Source: Halomonas sp. H10-9-1
Lineage (GTDB): Bacteria > Pseudomonadota > Gammaproteobacteria > Pseudomonadales > Halomonadaceae
Direction of reading: 5' to 3'
NCBI RefSeq assembly: GCF_040147005.1
Contig: NZ_JAMSHO010000001.1
Coordinates: 1,488,001-1,552,000 of the forward strand
Length of the DNA stretch: 64,000 nt
This document shows, piece by piece, positions 44,251 through 54,695 of this stretch. The position numbers and the translations under genes were made by a program. The first letter of the stretch is position 1. The number at the start of each line of letters is the position of its first letter. A model generated the notes under the pieces. That model was not told the DNA's origin. It worked only from the letters and a program-made list of their open reading frames with translations, and did no database searches.

Positions 44251-44949
44251 ATGGACATGATGGAGGCCCTGGTCGCCGGGGGCTGGCTGATGCTGCCGCT
44301 GCTCGGCTGCTCGCTGCTGGCCACGGTGATCATCATCGAGCGCCTGTGGACCCTGCGCGCCGGGCGCATCGCCCCGCGCGGGCTGGGCCAGGAGGTCTGC
44401 ACACTGATCAGCCGTGGCCAGGTCAACCTCTACTGGCTGGAGAGCCACTCGCCGCTGGGCGGGGTGCTGGCCGCTGGGTTGCGCAACGCCCGGCTTGGCC
44501 ACGAGCAGGTCAGGGCGCGCCTGAGCGAGGCCGCCACCGCGGTGATCCATGACATGGAGCGCTTCCTGAGCCCGCTGGGCACCATCGCCGCCATCGCCCC
44601 GCTGATTGGCCTGCTGGGAACCGTGGTGGGCATGATCGAGGTGTTCGCGGTGATCGTCTCGGGGGACGGGGCGAGCCGTACGGCGGATCTAGCCGGCGGC
44701 ATCTCTCAGGCGCTGGTGACCACCGCGGCGGGCCTCACCGTGGCGATCCCCGCGCTGATGTTCCACCGCTACTTCCAGCGCCGGGTGGAGGATATCACCG
44801 TGCGCATGGAGGAGCAGGCCGGCCAGGTGGTGGAGTTCCTCGCCCACTATGGCGACGACATCACCCTGGCCGAGCGCCAGGAGCCGGCCCGTGATGCCGA
44901 GCGTGTCGAGGCCGACGGCCGGCTCGCCCCCGAGGTGAAGCGCCCGTGA
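44251..44949 (+). CDS. exbB: MotA/TolQ/ExbB proton channel family protein
   Basis: 232 aa. Three membrane segments: about 10-32, 105-130 and 150-175. The family motif is in IAAIAPLIGLLGTVVGMIEVF and GISQALVTTAAGLTVAIPALMFHRYF. It pairs with the ExbD-like protein encoded next (4-nt overlap) to energise an outer-membrane or envelope process. No TonB or TolA gene is adjacent. Its place before msbA and lpxK is shared with other gammaproteobacteria. Confidence 0.88.
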   Translation: MDMMEALVAGGWLMLPLLGCSLLATVIIIERLWTLRAGRIAPRGLGQEVCTLISRGQVNLYWLESHSPLGGVLAAGLRNARLGHEQVRARLSEAATAVIHDMERFLSPLGTIAAIAPLIGLLGTVVGMIEVFAVIVSGDGASRTADLAGGISQALVTTAAGLTVAIPALMFHRYFQRRVEDITVRMEEQAGQVVEFLAHYGDDITLAERQEPARDAERVEADGRLAPEVKRP

Positions 44950-45383
44950 GGTTCCCGCGACGCCGCCGTGAGCCGGTGGAGGTGAATCTCACCCCGCTGA
45001 TCGATGTGGTGTTCCTGCTGCTGATCTTCTTCATGGTCTCCACCACCTTCGAGACCCGCCAGGCACTCGAGCTCACCCTGCCGGAGTCGGTCAGCGGCGT
45101 TGCCACCGAGCCGTCGCCGGTGACCCTGGTGGTCAGCGCCGAGGGCGTCTATCGGCTGGCAGGGCGCGAGCTGGCCCCTGGGTCGCTGGGCGCGGCGCTG
45201 GCCGCCGAGGCACAGCAGGCCCGCGAACATGGCTTGGTGGTGGAGGCCGATGCGCAAGCCCGCCATGCCGACGTGGTGCGCGCCCTCGACCAGGCCGGCC
45301 TGCAGGGCATCCGGCGCGTGCGCATCGCCACCACCGAGAGTTCGCCGAGCGATTCCTCACCCAGACCAACGGAGACGCCGTGA
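44946..45383 (+). CDS. exbD: ExbD/TolR family biopolymer transport protein
   Basis: 145 aa. The single N-terminal helix carries the conserved proton-path Asp in VNLTPLIDVVFLLLIFFMVSTTF; the rest is a periplasmic TolR/ExbD domain. The start ATGA overlap with exbB and the 4-nt overlap with msbA indicate one translated unit, exbB-exbD-msbA. Start codon at 44946 is GTG, as the sequence there is CCCGTGAGG. Confidence 0.88.
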   Translation: MRFPRRRREPVEVNLTPLIDVVFLLLIFFMVSTTFETRQALELTLPESVSGVATEPSPVTLVVSAEGVYRLAGRELAPGSLGAALAAEAQQAREHGLVVEADAQARHADVVRALDQAGLQGIRRVRIATTESSPSDSSPRPTETP

Positions 45384-47152
45384 CTCCCATCGGGACTTCC
45401 CAACACGCTTCCCGGCAGTCGGGCCTGACGCTCTATCGCCGCCTGCTGAGCTATGTGCGCCCCTACTGGCGCTCCTTCGCCCTGGCCACCTTCGGCTACG
45501 CCATCTATGCCGCCTCCAGTACCGCCCTGGCGGAGATGATGAAGCGCCTGATCGATGGCATCCAGGATCCCGATGCGGCCTTTCGGCTGTTCCTGCCATT
45601 GTTCGTGGTGGGCATGTTCGCCGCCCGGGGCCTGGGGACCTTCCTCGGCACCTACTTCATGAGCAACGTGGCGCGCAACGTGGTCCATGCGCTGCGCTGC
45701 GATGTCTTCAACCATATGCTGCACCTGCCGGGGCGCTTCTTCGACAACCACTCCAGCGGCCACCTGATCTCGCGGGTCACCTACCACGTGGAGCAGGTCA
45801 CCGGGGCGGCCACCAAGGCACTGACCATCCTGTTGCGCGAGGGGCTCTTCGTGATCGGCCTGGTCAGCTACCTGCTGTGGACCAACTGGATGCTGACGCT
45901 GCTGTTCCTGGCGGTCACCCCGCTGATCGGCGGGGTGGTGAGCTATACCAGCAAGCGCTTCCGGCGTATCTCGGGGCGTATCCAGGCCTCCATGGGAGAG
46001 GTCACCCACGTCGCCTCCGAGGCGCTCTCCGGCTACCGGGTGGTGCGCACCCACGGCGCCGAGGAGTTCGAGAAGGCCCGCTTCGCGGCGGCCAGCGACT
46101 ACAACCGCCAGCAGAGCCTGAAGGAGGCGCTGACCAAGGCGGTCAGTACCCCGGTGATCCAGCTGCTGGTGGCCCTGGCCCTGGCGGTACTGGTGTGGCT
46201 GGCCATGTCGCCGGCGCTGATGGCCGACATGACCGCCGGCGAGTTCGTGGCCTTCATCACCGCTGCCTCGCTGATGGCCAAGCCGGTGCGTCAGCTGACC
46301 GAGATCAACAGCGAGATCCAGAAGGGCCTGGCCGCCTCGTCGGAGCTGTTCGGGCTGCTCGAGCAGCCTCCCGAGCGCGACGAGGGTACCTACGAGCCCT
46401 CGCGACTTGCCGGTCGCGTGACCCTGGAGGGGGTCGCCTTCCGCTATGCCGATGGCCAGCCGGAGGTGCTCAAGGGCATCGACCTTGAGGTGGCCGAGGG
46501 TGAGATGGTGGCGATCGTCGGGCGCTCGGGCAGTGGCAAGTCGACCCTGGTGGGCCTGTTACCGCGTTTCTATCGTCCGACTGCCGGGCGCGTGCTGATC
46601 GACGACGTGCCCCTGGATGACTACCGGCTGGCGCCCCTGCGCCGCCAGATCGCCCTGGTCTCCCAGCAGGTGACCCTGTTCAACGCGAGCATCGCCGACA
46701 ACATCGCCTACGGGGTGGAGAGCGCCGACCTGGCGGCCATCGAGGCGGCGGCCCGCTCCGCCCATGCCCATGAGTTCATCGAGCGCCTGCCCCAGGGCTA
46801 TGCGACGCTGGTCGGTGACAACGGCGTGATGCTCTCCGGCGGGCAGCGTCAGCGCCTGGCCATCGCCCGGGCGATCTTCAAGGATGCGCCGCTGCTGATC
46901 CTCGACGAGGCCACCTCGGCTCTGGATACCGAGTCCGAACGCCATATCCAGGCGGCACTGGAAGAGGTCTGCAAGGGGCGCACCACCCTGGTGATCGCCC
47001 ACCGCCTCTCCACCATCGAGCGCGCCGATCGCATCCTGGTGATGGAGCAGGGCGAGATCATCGAGCAGGGCAGCCATGCCGAGCTGCTGGCCCGTGATGG
47101 TGCCTATGCAGCGCTGCATCGCCTGCAGTTCCAGGAGGCCGACCCGGCATGA
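45380..47152 (+). CDS. msbA: Lipid A export ATP-binding/permease protein MsbA
   Basis: 590 aa. Six-helix transmembrane domain (about 15-310), then an ABC domain: Walker A GRSGSGKSTL, LPQGYATLVGDNGVMLSGGQRQRLAIARA, Walker B LLILDEATSALD. It flips core-lipid A across the inner membrane. GTG start at 45380 overlaps exbD by 4 nt (GTGA); it is followed by lpxK after a 76-nt gap that contains a degenerate copy of its own 3' end. Confidence 0.95.
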   Translation: MTPIGTSQHASRQSGLTLYRRLLSYVRPYWRSFALATFGYAIYAASSTALAEMMKRLIDGIQDPDAAFRLFLPLFVVGMFAARGLGTFLGTYFMSNVARNVVHALRCDVFNHMLHLPGRFFDNHSSGHLISRVTYHVEQVTGAATKALTILLREGLFVIGLVSYLLWTNWMLTLLFLAVTPLIGGVVSYTSKRFRRISGRIQASMGEVTHVASEALSGYRVVRTHGAEEFEKARFAAASDYNRQQSLKEALTKAVSTPVIQLLVALALAVLVWLAMSPALMADMTAGEFVAFITAASLMAKPVRQLTEINSEIQKGLAASSELFGLLEQPPERDEGTYEPSRLAGRVTLEGVAFRYADGQPEVLKGIDLEVAEGEMVAIVGRSGSGKSTLVGLLPRFYRPTAGRVLIDDVPLDDYRLAPLRRQIALVSQQVTLFNASIADNIAYGVESADLAAIEAAARSAHAHEFIERLPQGYATLVGDNGVMLSGGQRQRLAIARAIFKDAPLLILDEATSALDTESERHIQAALEEVCKGRTTLVIAHRLSTIERADRILVMEQGEIIEQGSHAELLARDGAYAALHRLQFQEADPA

Positions 47153-47228
47153 AGCACAGGCAGGATGGCGGAACGGCGACCCTGGCCGCGGCGCAGCATC
47201 GCCTGCGCTGCCGGAAGTCCAGGCCGGC

Positions 47229-48296
47229 ATGAGCGGGCTGGGCGAGCGCTGGCTGACCGCCGCCTACCGGGGGGATGCCTGGCTGGGGCTGCTGCGCCCA
47301 CTGGAGGCGCTCTACCGCTGGGCGGTGCGGCGTCGCGCCGCTGCCTATGCCAGCGGGCGCCGCCAGGCATGGCGGGCGCCAGTGCCGGTGATCGTGGTCG
47401 GCAACCTGACCCTGGGCGGGACCGGCAAGTCGCCGCTGGTGGCCTGGCTGGTGGAGCGCCTGGCCGCACGCGGCTGGCGGCCGGGTATCCTGTCGCGGGG
47501 CTATGGCGGCAAGGGGGCCGATCATCCGCTGCTCGTGGAGCCCTCGACGCCGGCCGCGGCCTGCGGCGACGAGCCGCGCATGCTGGCCGACCAGACCGGC
47601 GTGCCGGTGGTGGTGGACCCCGACCGCCCGCGCGGGGCGCGGCGACTGCTCGACGCCGGCTGCGACATCCTGGTCAGCGACGACGGCCTGCAGCACCTGG
47701 CCTTGGCCCGCGACCTGGAGCTGGTGGTGGTGGATGGGGCGCGTGGCTTCGGCAACGGGCGCTGCCTGCCGGCGGGGCCGCTGCGCGAACCCATGTCGCG
47801 CCTGGACAGCGTCGATGCCATCCTGGTCAACGGCGAGCCACGGAGCTCGTTGCCCCCGGCCGCCAGGCGCATGGCGCTGGTGCCATCTGCCTGGCGTCGC
47901 CTCGGCGATGGCCGGCGCTACCCCATCGCGGCGCCACCCTTCGTGGGGCCGGTGCATGCCGTGGCCGGCATCGGCCGCCCGGAACGCTTCTTCGAGACCC
48001 TGGAGGGGCTCGGCATCGAAGTGATGGCCCACCCCTTCGGTGACCATCATGCCTTCCGTGCCGACGAGCTACGCTTCGCCGATCATCGGCCGCTGGTGAT
48101 GACCGCCAAGGATGCCGTCAAGTGCCGTGACCTGGCCCCCGGGGAGAGCTGGGTGCTGGAAGTGGAGGCCGCCCCCGAGCCTGCCTTTGTCGCCTGGCTC
48201 GACGAGTGCCTGGCGGCGCTGAGGGTTCGCCGGGTGCCCGGGAAAGATGACACGAATTCGCGAGCCGGCGAGATGCCGGCTCATCCCCCGACCTGA
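47229..48296 (+). CDS. lpxK: Tetraacyldisaccharide 4'-kinase
   Basis: 355 aa. Walker A-like [39 protein letters not shown] and MTAKDAVKC. It phosphorylates the lipid A disaccharide at the 4' position. The start ATG 47229 gives [15 protein letters not shown]; the upstream 150 nt open in the same frame overlap msbA. The gene lies next to msbA and kdsB, all acting on lipopolysaccharide. Confidence 0.95.
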   Translation: MSGLGERWLTAAYRGDAWLGLLRPLEALYRWAVRRRAAAYASGRRQAWRAPVPVIVVGNLTLGGTGKSPLVAWLVERLAARGWRPGILSRGYGGKGADHPLLVEPSTPAAACGDEPRMLADQTGVPVVVDPDRPRGARRLLDAGCDILVSDDGLQHLALARDLELVVVDGARGFGNGRCLPAGPLREPMSRLDSVDAILVNGEPRSSLPPAARRMALVPSAWRRLGDGRRYPIAAPPFVGPVHAVAGIGRPERFFETLEGLGIEVMAHPFGDHHAFRADELRFADHRPLVMTAKDAVKCRDLAPGESWVLEVEAAPEPAFVAWLDECLAALRVRRVPGKDDTNSRAGEMPAHPPT

Positions 48297-48306
48297 GGTG
48301 AATACG

Positions 48307-48516
48307 ATGGACAAGGAACTGCTGGCCATGCTGGTCTGCCCGCTGTGCAAGGGCAAGCTCAAGTACCACCGCGAGGCCGATGAACTGCACTGCCTCTTCG
48401 ATGGCCTGGCCTATCCGGTTCGCGATGGCATCCCGGTGATGCTGGCCGAGGAGGCGCGACAGCTCTCCGTCGACGAGAAGCTGCATGACTCGCCCGGACG
48501 CACGGGAGAGGCCTGA
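48307..48516 (+). CDS. Trm112 / YcaR family small protein
   Basis: 69 aa. [17 protein letters not shown] and [17 protein letters not shown] define the Trm112-like family; only one CXXC pair is present. Bacterial members are of unclear function and usually stand between lpxK and kdsB, as here. ATG 48307 is preceded by GAGGTGAAT. The stop overlaps the kdsB start by one base. Confidence 0.9.
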   Translation: MDKELLAMLVCPLCKGKLKYHREADELHCLFDGLAYPVRDGIPVMLAEEARQLSVDEKLHDSPGRTGEA

Positions 48517-49379
48517 TGGCGGAGGGGACGGGGAAAAATCGAAGGGAGTTCATCGCGGTCATCCCGGCACGCTTCGCCTCGTCACGGTTGCCTGGCAAGC
48601 CGCTGGCCGAGATCGCCGGTGAGCCTATGCTGGCCCACGTCTGGCGACGCGCCAGGGAGAGCGGGGCGACTCGGGTGGTGGTGGCCACCGACGATCCGCG
48701 TATCGAGCAGGCCATGGCGCCGCTGGGAGCGGAGGTGGTGATGACTCGCGCGGACCACCCCTCCGGCACCGACCGACTGGCCGAGGTCGCCGAGCGCCTG
48801 GGGCTCGATGACGATGCCGTACTGGTCAACGTCCAGGGCGACGAGCCTCTGATCCCCCCGGCGCTGATTGATCAGGTCGCCGAGCGACTGTTCGATGATC
48901 CCGGGGCTTCCATCGCGACCCTGGCCGAGCCGATCAACGAGGTGGCGACGCTGTTCAACCCCAACGTGGTCAAGGTGGTACGCGCCCGCGACGGGCGTGC
49001 CCTCTACTTCTCGCGCTCTCCCATCCCCTGGGATAGAGAGTCCTGGGATAGAGAGTTCTGGGATAGAGAGTTCTGGGATAGGGAAGCCTGGAGTCGTGAT
49101 GCCCTGGCCGCGCGCCCCGAGCGGCTGGCCACCGAGGCCTGGTTGCGTCATATCGGCCTCTACGCCTACCGGGCCGCCTTCCTCGCCGAGTACCGCGGCT
49201 GGCCGCCGTCGCCCCTCGAGGCGCTCGAGCAGCTTGAACAGCTGCGCGCGCTGCATCACGGGCATGCCATACAGGTGGCCCTGGCCCGCGAGTCACATCC
49301 CGCCGGTGTCGACACCGCCGAGGACCTTGCCCGGGTACGGGCGCTGCTGGAGTCGGGACAGCCAGGAGGAAACCACTGA
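48516..49379 (+). CDS. kdsB: CMP-3-deoxy-manno-octulosonate synthetase
   Basis: 287 aa against about 248 in E. coli. It activates Kdo with CTP for lipopolysaccharide. [48 protein letters not shown] and [12 protein letters not shown] are conserved. After the PWDR the sequence runs [20 protein letters not shown] (about residues 172-191), encoded by four 15-nt repeats at 49028-49087, before the family sequence resumes at [12 protein letters not shown]. The expansion stays in frame, so the enzyme is probably functional with an enlarged loop. Confidence 0.95.
   Translation: MAEGTGKNRREFIAVIPARFASSRLPGKPLAEIAGEPMLAHVWRRARESGATRVVVATDDPRIEQAMAPLGAEVVMTRADHPSGTDRLAEVAERLGLDDDAVLVNVQGDEPLIPPALIDQVAERLFDDPGASIATLAEPINEVATLFNPNVVKVVRARDGRALYFSRSPIPWDRESWDREFWDREFWDREAWSRDALAARPERLATEAWLRHIGLYAYRAAFLAEYRGWPPSPLEALEQLEQLRALHHGHAIQVALARESHPAGVDTAEDLARVRALLESGQPGGNH
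49028..49087 (+). repeat. In-frame 15-nt tandem repeat inside kdsB
   Basis: Four units of the type CTGGGATAGAGAGTT; units 2 and 3 are identical, unit 1 differs at one base and unit 4 at several. Each unit adds Trp-Asp-Arg-Glu-(Ser/Phe/Ala). Confidence 0.95.
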
Positions 49380-49855
49380 TGCGCGTACTGTTCGTCTGCC
49401 TGGGCAATATCTGTCGCTCGCCCACCGCCGAGGGTGTCTTGCGGCACCGGCTCGAGGCCCACGGCCTGGCGGCCCGTGTCGAGGTCGACTCCTGCGGTAT
49501 CGCCTCCTGGCACGAGGGCAAGGCGCCGGATCGGCGCACCTGTGAAGCGGCCGCCCGGCGTGGCATCGACCTCTCGGCGCTGCGCGCCCGCCAGCTGAGG
49601 GAGACCGACTTCCATGCCTTCGACTACCTGCTGGCCATGGACCACGACAACCTGAGGGCCATGCGCGAGCAGGCCCCCGCGGGTCTCGACGTCCATATGG
49701 GGCTGTTCCTCGAGTTCGCCGGCCTGCCGGATGGCGCCGTGCCGGATCCCTATTATGGCGGCGAGGAGGGGTTCGAGGAGGTCCTCGACCTGGTCGAGCG
49801 AGCCGCCGACGGCCTGCTCGAGGAGATCGCCGGGCGCCTGGAGGCAGCGCGTTGA
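49379..49855 (+). CDS. Low-molecular-weight protein tyrosine phosphatase
   Basis: 158 aa. The catalytic CX5R loop is VCLGNICRSPTAEG near residue 7, and the general acid Asp is in DPYYGGEEGFEEVLDLV. It dephosphorylates tyrosine-phosphorylated proteins, often linked to capsule or polysaccharide kinases; no kinase gene is nearby. ATG 49379 overlaps the kdsB stop, with AGGAGGAAACC upstream. murB starts in the overlap with its stop. Confidence 0.92.
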   Translation: MRVLFVCLGNICRSPTAEGVLRHRLEAHGLAARVEVDSCGIASWHEGKAPDRRTCEAAARRGIDLSALRARQLRETDFHAFDYLLAMDHDNLRAMREQAPAGLDVHMGLFLEFAGLPDGAVPDPYYGGEEGFEEVLDLVERAADGLLEEIAGRLEAAR

Positions 49856-50880
49856 ATCCGGAGCGTTTCTCCTCGCATGACCTGACCCGTGCCAATACTC
49901 TGGGCCTGCCCTGTGTGGCGGAGCGCTTCTGCGCCCCGGGGAACCTGGCCGAGCTGCAGGCTGCCCTGGCCGAGGCCAGGGAGCAGGGCTGGCCGCTGAC
50001 GCTTCTCGGCGGCGGCAGCAACCTGATCCTGCCGCCGTTCCTGCAGGGCCTGGTGGTGCGGCCGGCCATGACCGAGTGGTGGCAGGAGGAGAGCGAGGAG
50101 GGCTCGCTGCGGATCCATGCCGAGGCCGGGGTGAACTGGCACGAGCTGGTCATGGGGCTGGCCGCCCGGGGCCTGTGGGGAACCGAGAACCTGGCGCTGA
50201 TTCCCGGCCTCTGTGGCGCCGCGCCGATTCAGAACATCGGCGCCTACGGCGTGGAGCTGGCCGATGTGCTGGAGGCGGTGGAGGTGGTCCATCTGGCGGA
50301 TGGCAGCGTGAACTGGCTGAGCCCCGAGGCGTGCCGCTTCGGCTATCGTGACAGCGTCTTCAAGGGGGCGCTGGCGGGACGGGTGGTGATCACCCGGCTG
50401 GTGTTGCGCCTGTCGCGCCGGGCCCAGCCGCGTCTCGGCTATGGCGACCTGGCGAGCCGCCTGGGGGCGTCACCCACGGCGTTGGAGGTGGCCGAGGCGG
50501 TATGCGCCATTCGCCGCGAGAAGCTGCCCGACCCCGCACTGCTGGGCAATGCCGGCAGCTTCTTCAAGAATCCGCTGGTCGCGAGTGAGCTGGCCGAGCG
50601 ATTGCTGGTCGAGCATCCCGAGATGCCGCACTTCCCCCAGCCGGACGGCCGCGTCAAGCTGGCTGCCGGCTGGCTGATCGAGCGCTGTGGCCTCAAGGGC
50701 TGGCGGGAGGGCCACTTCGGCGTGCACGACCGCCAGGCGCTGGTGCTGGTGCACTTCGGCGGCGGCAGTGCCGCCGAGCTGATGGCCTTCGCCGACCGGG
50801 TGGCTGACAGCGTTCGCGACCGTTTCGGCGTCGAGCTCGAGCGCGAGCCACGCGTGGCCGGGGAGCCGGTGCTCCGCTGA
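49852..50880 (+). CDS. murB: UDP-N-acetylenolpyruvoylglucosamine reductase
   Basis: 342 aa. FAD-binding [19 protein letters not shown]-like [41 protein letters not shown] (catalytic Ser) and [13 protein letters not shown]. It reduces enolpyruvyl-UDP-GlcNAc to UDP-MurNAc in peptidoglycan synthesis. The start is an unusual TTG at 49852, overlapping the phosphatase stop (TTGA), with GGAGG at 49840-49844 giving a 7-nt gap. The next in-frame starts would delete the conserved N-terminus. Confidence 0.93.
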   Translation: MNPERFSSHDLTRANTLGLPCVAERFCAPGNLAELQAALAEAREQGWPLTLLGGGSNLILPPFLQGLVVRPAMTEWWQEESEEGSLRIHAEAGVNWHELVMGLAARGLWGTENLALIPGLCGAAPIQNIGAYGVELADVLEAVEVVHLADGSVNWLSPEACRFGYRDSVFKGALAGRVVITRLVLRLSRRAQPRLGYGDLASRLGASPTALEVAEAVCAIRREKLPDPALLGNAGSFFKNPLVASELAERLLVEHPEMPHFPQPDGRVKLAAGWLIERCGLKGWREGHFGVHDRQALVLVHFGGGSAAELMAFADRVADSVRDRFGVELEREPRVAGEPVLR

Positions 50881-50974
50881 CCCTCTTCGCCGAGGCCCAG
50901 GGTCAGGCCCACGAAACGACAGCGCCCGCAGCCATGGCTGCGGTGCGCTGTGCCTTCCAGGGGGGAGCGGGGCT

Positions 50975-53900
50975 TCAGCCCTGCTTGCCCTCCTGCTCGC
51001 GACGGCGGATCTCCCGCGGGTCGTTATGGGCGCGGCGGCGGCGACGGCCTGCGCGGTGCTCGGCCGGCGTCTCGGCGTCGGGCTTCGGCTCTGCCTTGGG
51101 CACCTCGGCCTTCTGCTCGGGCTTCTGCTCTGCCTTGGGCGCCTCGGCCTTCGGCTCCGCCTTGGGCGCCTCGGCCTTGGGCTCGGGCTTCGGTTCCGCC
51201 TTGGGCGCCTCGGCCTTCTGCTCGGGCGTCGACTCCGCCTTGGGCGTCTCGGCCTTCTGCTCGGGCTTCGGTTCGGCCTTGGGCTCGGGCTTAGGTTCGG
51301 GCGTCGGCTCCGCCTTGGGCGCCTCGGCCTTCTGCTCGGGCGTCGGTTCGGCCTTGGGCGCCTCGGCCTTCTGCTCGGGCTTCGGCTCCGCCTTGGGTGC
51401 CTCGGCCTTGGTCTCGGGCGTCGGCTCCGCCTTGGGCGCCTCGGCCTTCTGCTCGGGCTTCGGCTCCGCCTTGGGCGCCTCGGCCTCGGGCTTCGACTCC
51501 GTCTTGGGCGTCTCGGCCTTGGCCTCGGGCTTCGGTTCCGCCTTGGGCGCCTTGGCCTCGGGCTTCGGCTCGGCCTTGGGTGCCTCGGCCTTGGGCTCGG
51601 GCTTCGACTCCGCCTTGGGCGTCTCGGCCTTGGGCTCGGGCTTCGGCTCCGCCTTGGGCGCCTCGGCCTTGGGCTCGGGTTTAGGTTCGGGCTTGGTCTC
51701 CGCCTTGGGCGCCTCGGCCTTCTGCTCGGGCTTCGGCTCCGCCTTGGGCGTCTCGGCCTTCTGCTCGGCCAGCTCCACCGGCTGGGTGTCTTCCGTGGCC
51801 TCGGCCTTGGCGGCTTCCGCCTGCAGACGCTGCTGCTCCTCTAGTGCCTTGGGATGGATGGCGTGCTGGCGGCTGCGGTTGCGCGGGTTGTTGCGCATGC
51901 GCTTGGGCTTGCCGTCATCCACCGGCGCATCGTTCCTGGTCTCGGCCGGCTTTCTGACCTCCTCCTGCTTCTGCGGTTCGGCCGGTTTCTGGCTGGCGCG
52001 TGGGTCGCGCTTGTCGCCGGCGTTCTGGCGGCGGCTGTCGTCGCGTCCCTTGGTGGCATCCTGCTGGCGGGGCTGGCGGCCCTCGTCCTGGCGGTTGCCG
52101 TCCTGGCGGCCACGGCCGCGACCCCCACGATTACCGCGGTTGTCACGGTTGTCGTTGCCTTCCGCCTTGCCATCCGTGTGCTCGTTGTCCTGGCGCGCCA
52201 CGCTACGCCTGTCATCGTTGCGTGGGCGGCGCTGACGGGTGTTGCGTCCGCCGCGTTCTTCCTCGCGGGGGGCGGCCCGGCGCTCGCCCTTGTCGTTGCC
52301 TGCTGGTGCGTTGGCGGGCGCCGGCTTCCGGGGGGCGTCGCCGGAGGGGGCCTCGTCGCCGCCTAGCAACTTGGAGAGTCCCTTGACCAGGCGACCCAAC
52401 ACCCCGCCCTGGGGCTCCTGGGCCACGGGAGGCGCACTGCGCCTAGGGGCGGCGGCCTTGGCGGGGGTGGCGGGCGCTGCCTGCTTCACGGGAGGCTCGT
52501 CCTGCTGCAGCGAGGCGGGCGCCGGCTCATGATGGATCACGGTCTTCACCGCGGCTTCGGCGCGCTGCACCGGCTTGCCGAAGGAGGCTTCCGGCTCCTT
52601 GCCCACCTCGGTGTCGAGGGGGAGCTCAAAGCTGGATTTCTGGCTGCCGTCCTCCTCGACATGGTCGTCGCGCAGGCGCTGAACGTCGTAGTGGGGGGTG
52701 GCCATGTCGGGGTTGGGCAGCAGCACGACGCGCACATCCTGGCGGCGCTCGATGTCGGCCAGTACCTTGCGCTTCTCGTTGAGCAGGTAGGTCGCCACCG
52801 GCACCGGCAGGATGGCGCGGATCTGGGCGCTGCGCTCCTTCATGGCCTCTTCCTCGATGAGGCGCATGATCGACAGCGAGATGGAGCGCACGTCGCGGAT
52901 TGTGCCCTGGCCGTTGCAGCGCGGGCAGACCACGCCGCTGGTCTCGCCCAGCGAGGGGCGCAGGCGCTGGCGCGACATCTCCATCAGGCCGAAGCGCGAG
53001 ATGCGGCCGATCTGGACCCGGGCGCGATCGATCTTGAGGGCGTCGCGCATGCGGTTCTCGACCTCGCGCTGGTTGCGCGCCGGGCTCATGTCGATGAAAT
53101 CGATCACCACCAGGCCGCCGATATCGCGCAGGCGCAGCTGGCGCGCGGCCTCGTCGGCTGCCTCCAGGTTGGTCTGCAGGGCCGTCTCCTCGATGTCGCT
53201 GCCGCGGGTGGCGCGCGCCGAGTTGATGTCGATGGAGACCAGCGCCTCGGTATGGTCGATGACGATGGAGCCGCCGGAGGGGAGCTTCACCTCGCGTTCG
53301 TAGGCGGTCTCGATCTGTGACTCGATCTGGAAGCGCGAGAAGAGCGGCACCTCGTCGACATAGAGCTTGATCTTCTGCTGGTAGGAGGGCATCACCTGGC
53401 GGATGAAGGCCAGTGCCTCCTCGTGCACCGCGGGGTTGTCGATCAGTACCTCGCCGATATCCTGGCGCAGGTAGTCACGCATAGCGCGGATGATGACGTT
53501 GGACTCGCGGTAGATCAGGAAGGGGGCGGGGCGCTTGCCGGCCTCGGCGGTGATCGATTCCCACACCTGCACCAGGTAGTCCAGGTCCCACTGCAGCTCC
53601 TCGGGGCTGCGGCCGATGCCGGCGGTGCGCACGATCAGGCCCATGCGGTCCGGCACGCTGAGCTGGTTCATCGCCTCCTTGAGCTGGCTACGCTCCTCGC
53701 CCTCGATGCGCCGCGAGATGCCGCCGGCCTTGGGGTTGTTGGGCATCAGCACCAGGAAGCGGCCGGCCAGGGAGATGAAGGTGGTCAGGGCGGCGCCCTT
53801 GTTGCCACGCTCTTCCTTGTCGACCTGGACGATCACCTCCTGGCCCTCCTTCAGCACCTCCTTGATGCTGGGGCGGCCGTCGGGATCCTTGACGAAGTAC

Positions 53901-54127
53901 TCGCGGGAGATCTCCTTGAGGGGCAGGAAGCCGTGGCGCTCGGCGCCGAAGTCGACGAAGGCGGCTTCGAGGGAGGGTTCTATGCGGGTGATCTTGCCGC
54001 GATAGATATTGGCTTTCTTCTGTTCCCGGGCACCGGATTCGATGTCCAGATCGTAGAGGCGTTGTCCATCGACCAGCGCGACGCGCAGCTCTTCGGGCTG
54101 GGTCGCATTGATGAGCATCCGTTTCAT
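50975..54127 (-). CDS. rne: Ribonuclease E
   Basis: 1050 aa. N-terminal half: S1 domain ([25 protein letters not shown]), DNase I-like catalytic region with LVVIDFIDM, and the Zn-link CPRCNGQG. The C-terminal half is disordered: an Arg/Asn/Asp-rich part (about 620-760), then residues about 786-1016 made of roughly 17 copies of a [17 protein letters not shown] unit, ending in a basic [10 protein letters not shown] tail. It is the central endoribonuclease and degradosome scaffold. ATG 54127 ([15 protein letters not shown]) is the family start; the frame is open further upstream. Confidence 0.96.
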   Translation of the reverse strand: MKRMLINATQPEELRVALVDGQRLYDLDIESGAREQKKANIYRGKITRIEPSLEAAFVDFGAERHGFLPLKEISREYFVKDPDGRPSIKEVLKEGQEVIVQVDKEERGNKGAALTTFISLAGRFLVLMPNNPKAGGISRRIEGEERSQLKEAMNQLSVPDRMGLIVRTAGIGRSPEELQWDLDYLVQVWESITAEAGKRPAPFLIYRESNVIIRAMRDYLRQDIGEVLIDNPAVHEEALAFIRQVMPSYQQKIKLYVDEVPLFSRFQIESQIETAYEREVKLPSGGSIVIDHTEALVSIDINSARATRGSDIEETALQTNLEAADEAARQLRLRDIGGLVVIDFIDMSPARNQREVENRMRDALKIDRARVQIGRISRFGLMEMSRQRLRPSLGETSGVVCPRCNGQGTIRDVRSISLSIMRLIEEEAMKERSAQIRAILPVPVATYLLNEKRKVLADIERRQDVRVVLLPNPDMATPHYDVQRLRDDHVEEDGSQKSSFELPLDTEVGKEPEASFGKPVQRAEAAVKTVIHHEPAPASLQQDEPPVKQAAPATPAKAAAPRRSAPPVAQEPQGGVLGRLVKGLSKLLGGDEAPSGDAPRKPAPANAPAGNDKGERRAAPREEERGGRNTRQRRPRNDDRRSVARQDNEHTDGKAEGNDNRDNRGNRGGRGRGRQDGNRQDEGRQPRQQDATKGRDDSRRQNAGDKRDPRASQKPAEPQKQEEVRKPAETRNDAPVDDGKPKRMRNNPRNRSRQHAIHPKALEEQQRLQAEAAKAEATEDTQPVELAEQKAETPKAEPKPEQKAEAPKAETKPEPKPEPKAEAPKAEPKPEPKAETPKAESKPEPKAEAPKAEPKPEAKAPKAEPKPEAKAETPKTESKPEAEAPKAEPKPEQKAEAPKAEPTPETKAEAPKAEPKPEQKAEAPKAEPTPEQKAEAPKAEPTPEPKPEPKAEPKPEQKAETPKAESTPEQKAEAPKAEPKPEPKAEAPKAEPKAEAPKAEQKPEQKAEVPKAEPKPDAETPAEHRAGRRRRRAHNDPREIRRREQEGKQG
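51085..51765 (-). repeat. Repeat region encoding the Lys-Ala-Glu-Pro tail of RNase E
   Basis: About 17 imperfect units of 30-45 nt, with repeated core GCCTCGGCCTT and GGGCTTCGGCTCCGCCTT on the plus strand. Units vary in length and sometimes drop or add a PEPK segment, as expected from slippage or recombination. On the opposite strand the same repeats leave a long but meaningless open frame. Confidence 0.9.
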
Positions 54128-54695
54128 GTTGACTCGCACTATATGGCGCCGGTGAGCGCGACGTGGCGAACCGCTGTGTGCTGCGTGCCTGTGCTCAGCG
54201 CATGTCACGGATGCGCAGCTGCGTCCGACCGCGTCGCTCCCGGTGGGGCAGCGCCGCGGCATGAGCCTGTTGAGTACGGGGCGGGGGCAAGACATGTTCC
54301 GGCGGGCGTCACCCATCCGGCCCTGCGGTCACCGCCAACACCTGGCATTCATCGATTCGCCTACGCCGGCCTTCCGGCACGCTGTTGAACGTGTCCCGTG
54401 GCCTGCCGTCGCTCCGTGACTGGGGTAGCGGCGGGGGGGGGGTACGGGCGTGGCGCGTTTATCGCTGTATCATTTGTCTCTTGCTACGGGCGGCGGGACG
54501 TCTTGGCGTCATCGCGGCCTGATCTTTTCGCTCCGGCCTGCGTGTCTGTCGGGCAGGCGCCTTGCGGGTGCAATGATGCCCATTGGAGCGACTTGGCAAT
54601 ATAACAGCAAGCGCCATGGGCAGCAATTGGCGCCGCATGGGGCACAGTGCGTTAGAATGCGCCCTTTCGCAGTTTCTGATCAGTGGAGTCTCGGC
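54128..54695. other. Divergent rne-rluC intergenic region (568 nt)
   Basis: No gene is supported here. It should hold the rne leader on the minus strand and the rluC promoter on the plus strand. TTAGAAT at 54652-54658 is a -10-like element for rluC, without a good -35. A long rne 5' leader is known in E. coli, where it mediates autoregulation; the length here is similar, but I cannot see the specific hairpin by eye. A run of nine or more G lies around 54433. Confidence 0.5.

Noticed and set aside
51026..51844. 272-aa plus-strand open frame rich in Gly-Leu-Arg repeats
   Set aside because: It is the exact complement of the RNase E Lys-Ala-Glu-Pro repeat. The repetitive codons keep the opposite frame open; there is no start context or family similarity.
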